From the NCBI GenBank assembly GCA_946537585.1, contig CAMNFX010000028.1, positions 1 to 10,613 of the forward strand: a stretch of DNA of 10,613 bases, written 5' to 3'. The stretch comes from an uncultured Lachnospiraceae bacterium. Lineage in GTDB: Bacteria > Bacillota > Clostridia > Lachnospirales > Lachnospiraceae. Shown in pieces: positions 7,328 to 10,613 of the stretch (its first letter is position 1; each line of letters begins with the position of its first letter). The notes under the pieces were generated by a model that saw only the letters and a program-made list of their open reading frames with translations, was not told the DNA's origin and made no database searches. The position numbers and the translations under genes were made by a program.

Positions 7328-7363
7328 ATGGGTGACAAACGGAGACTTTTTCTCTATTTCGTA
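7328..7363 (-). repeat. 36-bp repeat, copy 4 (outer, inverted)
   Basis: Inverted copy beginning exactly 72 bases after copy 3, mirroring the 72-base step between copies 1 and 2. All four copies are therefore symmetric about the same point (between 7248 and 7249). With copy 1 it gives an outer dyad, CGTTTTGTCACCCATA (7155-7170) against TATGGGTGACAAACG (7327-7341), differing by one T. Confidence 0.8.
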
Positions 7364-7380
7364 TGAACAGCCGGTGATGG

Positions 7381-8292
7381 TCAGCGCTCCGCATCCTTTT
7401 CTCTGAACTGTCCGAGATCACTGAAGGCGGCGGAGCCGATAATGAGGACCGCACCGAGAAGTCCCTGCCAGCCCATGTCCTCATGCAGCAAAAACTGGGA
7501 AAAGATGACGGCAAGCACCGGGTCGAGATAGCTGTAAAAAGCAGTCGTCTGCGCCGGAAGCCGGTCCACGCAGGTATAGTAAATGCCGTAGGTGATGCCG
7601 GTATTGAAAATGCCGAGGAGAGCCAGCCACCCCCAGGCGGCGGGCGTCATGCGGGAGAGAGAAGCGAAGTCACCGTGAAGCCGGGAGATGGGCAGCAGCA
7701 CCACTCCGACAGCCAGGAGTTCAACCAGGGTGCGGTCAAAAATGGGAACATCCGTGATCGTCTTGTTCCAGATCACGCAGGTGGCATAAAGGAGACCGGC
7801 GAGCAGGCCGTAGAATACGCCTTTGAGCTCGGAAAGGCCTCCGAACCCTGCCTGCAGTACGCCCGAGACGAAGATCATTCCGATAAAGGACAAAATGACG
7901 CACACGATCTTCGGGGTCGTGATGCGTTCCCGGAAAACAAAAGGTGAGGCCAGGATCATAAAGACCGGCTCCATATAATAGCATACCGTTGCCGTGGCGA
8001 CGGAGGTATGATTGAAGGACTCAAACAGAAAGACCCAGTTGAAGCCCATGATCACGCCGACCAGGACCATGAGCCAGAACTTCGGGCGGATCTTGTCTAT
8101 GGAAAGCCTGCGGCCGCTGAGTTTGATCACCGCATACAGCGAGATCGCGCCCAGAAAGGCACGAAAGCATGCCAGCAGCAGAGAGTCCATCGGGATCAGG
8201 CGCCGGATCAGCCCCACGGTGCCGAAAATGGCCATGACGATGGCCAGCTGTATGCGGGAGGAAAGATCATTATTTGAGACAGTTTCGTTCAT
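7381..8292 (-). CDS. EamA/DMT-superfamily permease (drug/metabolite transporter type)
   Basis: A 303-residue membrane protein with the two-fold internal repeat of EamA domains and about ten predicted membrane segments after a 12-residue polar N terminus. The first half contains FRAFLGAISLYAVIK and the family-typical ATATVCYYMEPVFMILASPFVFRE region ending in the Arg-Glu that closes the first EamA unit. The second contains YSYLDPVLAVIFSQFLLHED, the matching position in repeat two. GAGG lies 8 bases before the ATG. It is transcribed leftwards from a candidate promoter at 8402-8430 and ends 18 bases from the nearest 36-bp repeat. Members export or import amino acids, metabolites or drugs; the substrate is not deducible here. 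Confidence 0.93.
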   Translation of the reverse strand: MNETVSNNDLSSRIQLAIVMAIFGTVGLIRRLIPMDSLLLACFRAFLGAISLYAVIKLSGRRLSIDKIRPKFWLMVLVGVIMGFNWVFLFESFNHTSVATATVCYYMEPVFMILASPFVFRERITTPKIVCVILSFIGMIFVSGVLQAGFGGLSELKGVFYGLLAGLLYATCVIWNKTITDVPIFDRTLVELLAVGVVLLPISRLHGDFASLSRMTPAAWGWLALLGIFNTGITYGIYYTCVDRLPAQTTAFYSYLDPVLAVIFSQFLLHEDMGWQGLLGAVLIIGSAAFSDLGQFREKDAER

Positions 8293-8401
8293 GCGGAATA
8301 CCTCATGGCCCGGAAAAGCTTTGCATGCAGCCAGAACACGTCAGTGTGGAGCGACCTGCATCAACAGTGAGGGGCAGAATACCTTTTGGCCCTGACACCA
8401 C

Positions 8402-8430
8402 ATAATAACACAGTACAAGTAAATTGTCAC
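8402..8430 (-). promoter_or_regulatory. Candidate promoter for the DMT permease
   Basis: On the minus strand GTGACA (8425-8430), a 17-base spacer and TATTAT (8402-8407) make a good sigma-A promoter. The start site would be near 8395, leaving a leader of about 100 bases. Its -35 lies 12 bases from that of the candidate promoter for the phosphorylase, back to back. Confidence 0.5.
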
Positions 8431-8442
8431 CCGAAAGCAGGA

Positions 8443-8471
8443 TTGATTTTGCCGGTGATTGGAAGTACACT
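8443..8471 (+). promoter_or_regulatory. Candidate promoter for the nucleoside phosphorylase
   Basis: TTGATT (8443-8448), a 17-base spacer and TACACT (8466-8471) match the consensus at four of six positions each. Start would be near 8478. A weaker alternative, TTGTGA...AATATC around 8545-8573, lies closer to the gene. Confidence 0.35.
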
Positions 8472-8476
8472 TAAGC

Positions 8477-8496
8477 CAGTGTGAAACAGTGTGAAG
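8477..8496 (+). repeat. Tandem 10-bp repeat at the predicted phosphorylase start site
   Basis: CAGTGTGAAA is immediately followed by CAGTGTGAAG. The 10-bp period is about one helical turn, so the copies face the same side of the DNA, as expected for a tandem protein-binding site. It begins at the predicted transcription start, where a bound protein would block initiation. Function is inferred only. Confidence 0.35.
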
Positions 8497-8597
8497 CTCA
8501 TATGGACGGCCGTGCGGTCGATCGCGCGCAGCACACACCGGATCATTGTGATTTAATATGGTCCGCACAATATCAGTCTGAAGAGGAGGGAATCCCT

Positions 8598-9422
8598 ATG
8601 GCATTCAAATACGATGACTATGTTTACAGCAAGAAGATCATAGCCCGCCGGCTGCAGGGCTTTGTGCCGGAGGTGCTTATCACGCTCGGCTCCGGTCTCG
8701 GATTCATGGCGGACGAGGTCGAGGATCCGCTCTATGTTCCTTACGACGAGATCCCGAATTTCAAGACCTGTACGGCACCGGACCACAAGGGACGCTTTGT
8801 TTTCGGCAAGCTCTGCGGAAAGAATGTCGCAGTCATGCAGGGACGTCTTCACTGCTACGAAGGCTATACCATGGAAGAAGTGACTTATCCCTACCGCACC
8901 ATCCGGCTGCTCGGTACGGAGAAGCTGATCCTGACCAATGCCGCCGGCTGCGTCAACATGAACTGGCATGTGGGAGAGCTGATGCTGATCGGCGATCACA
9001 TCCGCCTCTTCGGAAACGGTCCCCTGCAGGGAGAAAATATCCCTGAGTTCGGCCCCCGCTTCTGCGACATGAGCTATGTATATTCCCAGAGACTGCAGGA
9101 CCTTGCCGAGAGCAAGGCACGAAAGCTGGATATGCCCTTAAGAAAGGGTGTTTACATGTTCTTCCCGGGACCGAACTTCGAGACGCCGGCAGAGGTCCGC
9201 GCCGCGAGAGCCCTCGGAGCCGATGCTGTCGGCATGAGCACTGTTCCCGAGGCAACGGTTGCAGCCCACTGCGGCATGGAAGTCCTGGGCATTACGGTAC
9301 TTACCAACATGGCAGCAGGCGTGCTGCCGCAGCCTCTGTCAGGCGATGAGGTTAATGAAGCCGCCGCAAAGGCTGCAGAGTCCTTCTCCGGACTGATCCG
9401 TGCCGTTCTTACGGAGATGTAA
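8598..9422 (+). CDS. punA: Purine nucleoside phosphorylase, trimeric class
   Basis: A 274-residue cytoplasmic enzyme that splits purine (deoxy)nucleosides with phosphate to give free base and (deoxy)ribose-1-phosphate. The ATG has AAGAGGAGGG 7 bases upstream; the frame stays open 39 codons further but those residues do not resemble the family. Motifs are the phosphate loop GSGLG (31-35), RLHCYEG with His85 and Glu88 (83-89), TNAAG (113-117), GPNFETPAE with base-binding Glu195 (191-199), GMSTVPE (212-218) and Asn237 in LTNMAAG. Two departures from the usual pattern are Cys118 in place of the second Gly of AAGG, and Gly249 (PLSGDEV) where many members carry a His that contacts the ribose 5'-hydroxyl. 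It appears to be a single-gene unit; no purine riboswitch was recognised in its leader. Confidence 0.95.
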   Translation: MAFKYDDYVYSKKIIARRLQGFVPEVLITLGSGLGFMADEVEDPLYVPYDEIPNFKTCTAPDHKGRFVFGKLCGKNVAVMQGRLHCYEGYTMEEVTYPYRTIRLLGTEKLILTNAAGCVNMNWHVGELMLIGDHIRLFGNGPLQGENIPEFGPRFCDMSYVYSQRLQDLAESKARKLDMPLRKGVYMFFPGPNFETPAEVRAARALGADAVGMSTVPEATVAAHCGMEVLGITVLTNMAAGVLPQPLSGDEVNEAAAKAAESFSGLIRAVLTEM

Positions 9423-9520
9423 GACAAACGGTTCTGTTTTCCGCGGCATTTGACAAAAAGCCTGGACAGGAGGCGGTGCTTCCCCAAAGCAAGGGCTTTC
9501 GTACGAAATATGTTTAAGTG

Positions 9521-9549
9521 TTGCTTTAATGAATTAAAGCGATTATAAT
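9521..9549 (+). promoter_or_regulatory. Promoter for the AlaX gene, predicting a leaderless mRNA
   Basis: TTGCTT (9521-9526), a 17-base spacer and a perfect TATAAT (9544-9549) form a good sigma-A promoter. With the normal 6-base gap the first transcribed base is 9556, which is the A of the ATG start codon. No Shine-Dalgarno sequence is visible before that ATG. Confidence 0.6.
9523..9540. promoter_or_regulatory. Perfect 18-bp palindrome filling the AlaX promoter spacer (candidate operator)
   Basis: GCTTTAAT (9523-9530) and ATTAAAGC (9533-9540) are perfect inverted arms around GA. The palindrome overlaps the -35 hexamer and fills nearly all of the spacer, where a bound dimeric repressor would occlude RNA polymerase. 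It lacks the U-run and GC content of a terminator. Confidence 0.5.
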
Positions 9550-9555
9550 ATCGGC

Positions 9556-10613
9556 ATGATTACAGATAAGCTTTATTACAAAAACGTATACGAGAAGGAG
9601 TTCGAGGCGAAGGTCTTGAACTCTTCTTTTGATGACAGAAAAAAGTGCTGGGAGATCGAGCTTGACAGGACCGCGTTTTATCCCGAAGGCGGCGGACAGC
9701 CGGCGGATGAAGGCGTTCTCTGGGCTTTGGATGCACCTGATAGGGTGATCAGGGTGACGGATGTGCATGAAAAGGAGGGCACGATCCTGCATTATGCCGA
9801 AGCAGGGCTCGAAGCGGGCACAAAGGTCATGGGCCGGATCAACTGGGAGCGGCGCTTTGACCACATGCAGCAGCACAGCGGCGAGCATATCGTCAGCGGC
9901 ATGATCTGCAGCCGCTTTCACTGCGACAATGTCGGCTTCCACATGGGTAAGGATACCGTAGTGATCGACTATAACGCGGAGATCTCAAAGCAGGCCCTTT
10001 CCGAGCTGGAGGCTGAGGCCAACCGTTACATCTGGGAGGACCATGCGCTGGTCATCCTGTGGCCCTCACCCGAAGAGCTGAAGACTCTGGAGTACCGCAG
10101 CAAAAAGGAGCTTACGGGAGACGTGCGCATCACCTCCTTCCCGGGGGCGGACATGTGCGCCTGCTGCGGAACACACGTCATGACGAGCGGTCAGGTCGGA
10201 CTGGTCAAATTCATCGGCTCCCAGAAGATCAGCAAGGGAACCAGGATCGAGCTGGTCTGCGGCAAAAGAGCGCTGGATTTCCTGAGCATGAACTGGGAAC
10301 AGAACCACGAGATCAGTGTTGCCATGGCATCAAGCCTGGACAAGACCGCTTCGGTCTATCAGAAGCAGAAGCAGGAACTGATCGATGCCAAGATGAAGAT
10401 CTCCGAGCTGGAAGGGTATTACTTCGAACAGCTGGCTGCAGAGTATGAGGGAAAGGGCGACGTCCTTCTGATCCGGGATCCGATGACGCCGGATGCAGTG
10501 CGGAAGCTCTGTGTGATGATCGCCGAGCGCTGCGGCGGACGGTGCATCCTCTTTGCGGGGGAAGGGCGTGATTATAAATACGCGTATCTCGACCAGCACG
10601 CTGATCCGAAGGA
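9556..10613 (+). CDS. alaX: Alanyl-tRNA editing protein, long AlaX type (3' end cut off by window edge)
   Basis: A free-standing relative of the editing domain of alanyl-tRNA synthetase, which hydrolyses wrongly charged tRNA-Ala (Ser- or Gly-tRNA-Ala). 352 codons are visible without a stop. The N terminus KLYYKNVYEKEFEAKVL matches the family start, supporting ATG 9556. A Gly-rich FYPEGGGQPADEG motif (41-53) is followed by zinc/active-site motifs HMQQH (His103, His107) and CCGTH (Cys203, His207). A helical, probably coiled-coil stretch follows (about 256-296). From about residue 298 the protein enters what looks like a DHHA1 domain (DVLLIRD...GGRCILFAGEG), which makes it AlaX-L rather than the short form. 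It lacks the synthetase catalytic domain, so it is not AlaRS itself. Full length is probably near 390-400 residues. Confidence 0.93.
   Translation, partial: MITDKLYYKNVYEKEFEAKVLNSSFDDRKKCWEIELDRTAFYPEGGGQPADEGVLWALDAPDRVIRVTDVHEKEGTILHYAEAGLEAGTKVMGRINWERRFDHMQQHSGEHIVSGMICSRFHCDNVGFHMGKDTVVIDYNAEISKQALSELEAEANRYIWEDHALVILWPSPEELKTLEYRSKKELTGDVRITSFPGADMCACCGTHVMTSGQVGLVKFIGSQKISKGTRIELVCGKRALDFLSMNWEQNHEISVAMASSLDKTASVYQKQKQELIDAKMKISELEGYYFEQLAAEYEGKGDVLLIRDPMTPDAVRKLCVMIAERCGGRCILFAGEGRDYKYAYLDQHADPK

Noticed and set aside
7134..7363. CRISPR array
   Set aside because: Four units only, in opposing orientations, degenerate, and no cas genes in the window.
8481..8597. In-frame 39-codon extension of the phosphorylase
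   Set aside because: The strong ribosome site at 8581-8590 sets the start at 8598, the extension does not resemble the family, and it would begin inside the tandem decamer.
8472..8597. Purine riboswitch upstream of the phosphorylase
   Set aside because: I could not find the conserved loop and junction elements of the class; only short weak dyads are present.
9468..9520. Tiny frame from GTG 9476 after AGGAGG
   Set aside because: The ribosome site is only two bases from the GTG and the frame ends after about a dozen codons.

Overview
The window looks like chromosomal core and transport genes of a Gram-positive member of the Clostridia, plausibly a Lachnospiraceae-type genome of moderately high GC. 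This is inferred from the cysS-mrnC pair (a Bacillota hallmark), strong AGGAGG-type ribosome sites, a lipoprotein TRAP binding protein and codon style. No rRNA, tRNA, phage or complete insertion sequence was seen.

Layout, left to right. The window opens inside cysS (cysteinyl-tRNA synthetase, first ~20 residues missing), which overlaps mrnC (Mini-RNase III, 23S rRNA maturation). The usual third gene, rlmB, is absent; instead there is a ~230-bp gene-free block dominated by long inverted repeats (about 1905-2138). A CPA2-type cation/proton antiporter lies on the minus strand (2172-3539). A divergent promoter region (3540-3895) then leads rightwards, from a perfect-consensus promoter, to a two-gene TAXI-type TRAP uptake system: a lipoprotein binding protein and a fused small/large membrane subunit (3896-7050). 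The following 330 bp hold no conventional gene but carry four copies of a 36-bp repeat in a nested, exactly symmetric arrangement, whose inner pair forms a bidirectional terminator-like hairpin. An EamA/DMT-family permease (minus, 7381-8292) and a trimeric-type purine nucleoside phosphorylase (plus, 8598-9422) diverge from a shared promoter region. The last gene, an alanyl-tRNA editing protein of the long AlaX type, starts at 9556 and runs off the right edge.

Functionally this is a mosaic of housekeeping translation-quality genes (CysRS, Mini-III, AlaX), nucleoside salvage (PNP) and three independent transport units. I see no single new multi-gene system. The most noteworthy material is non-coding: the four-copy nested repeat at 7134-7363 (which can also be read as a repeated 12-residue peptide motif), the structured inverted-repeat block at 1905-2138, a perfect hairpin inside the 5' end of mrnC, and an AlaX promoter whose predicted start site falls on the A of the start codon, with an 18-bp palindrome filling its spacer.
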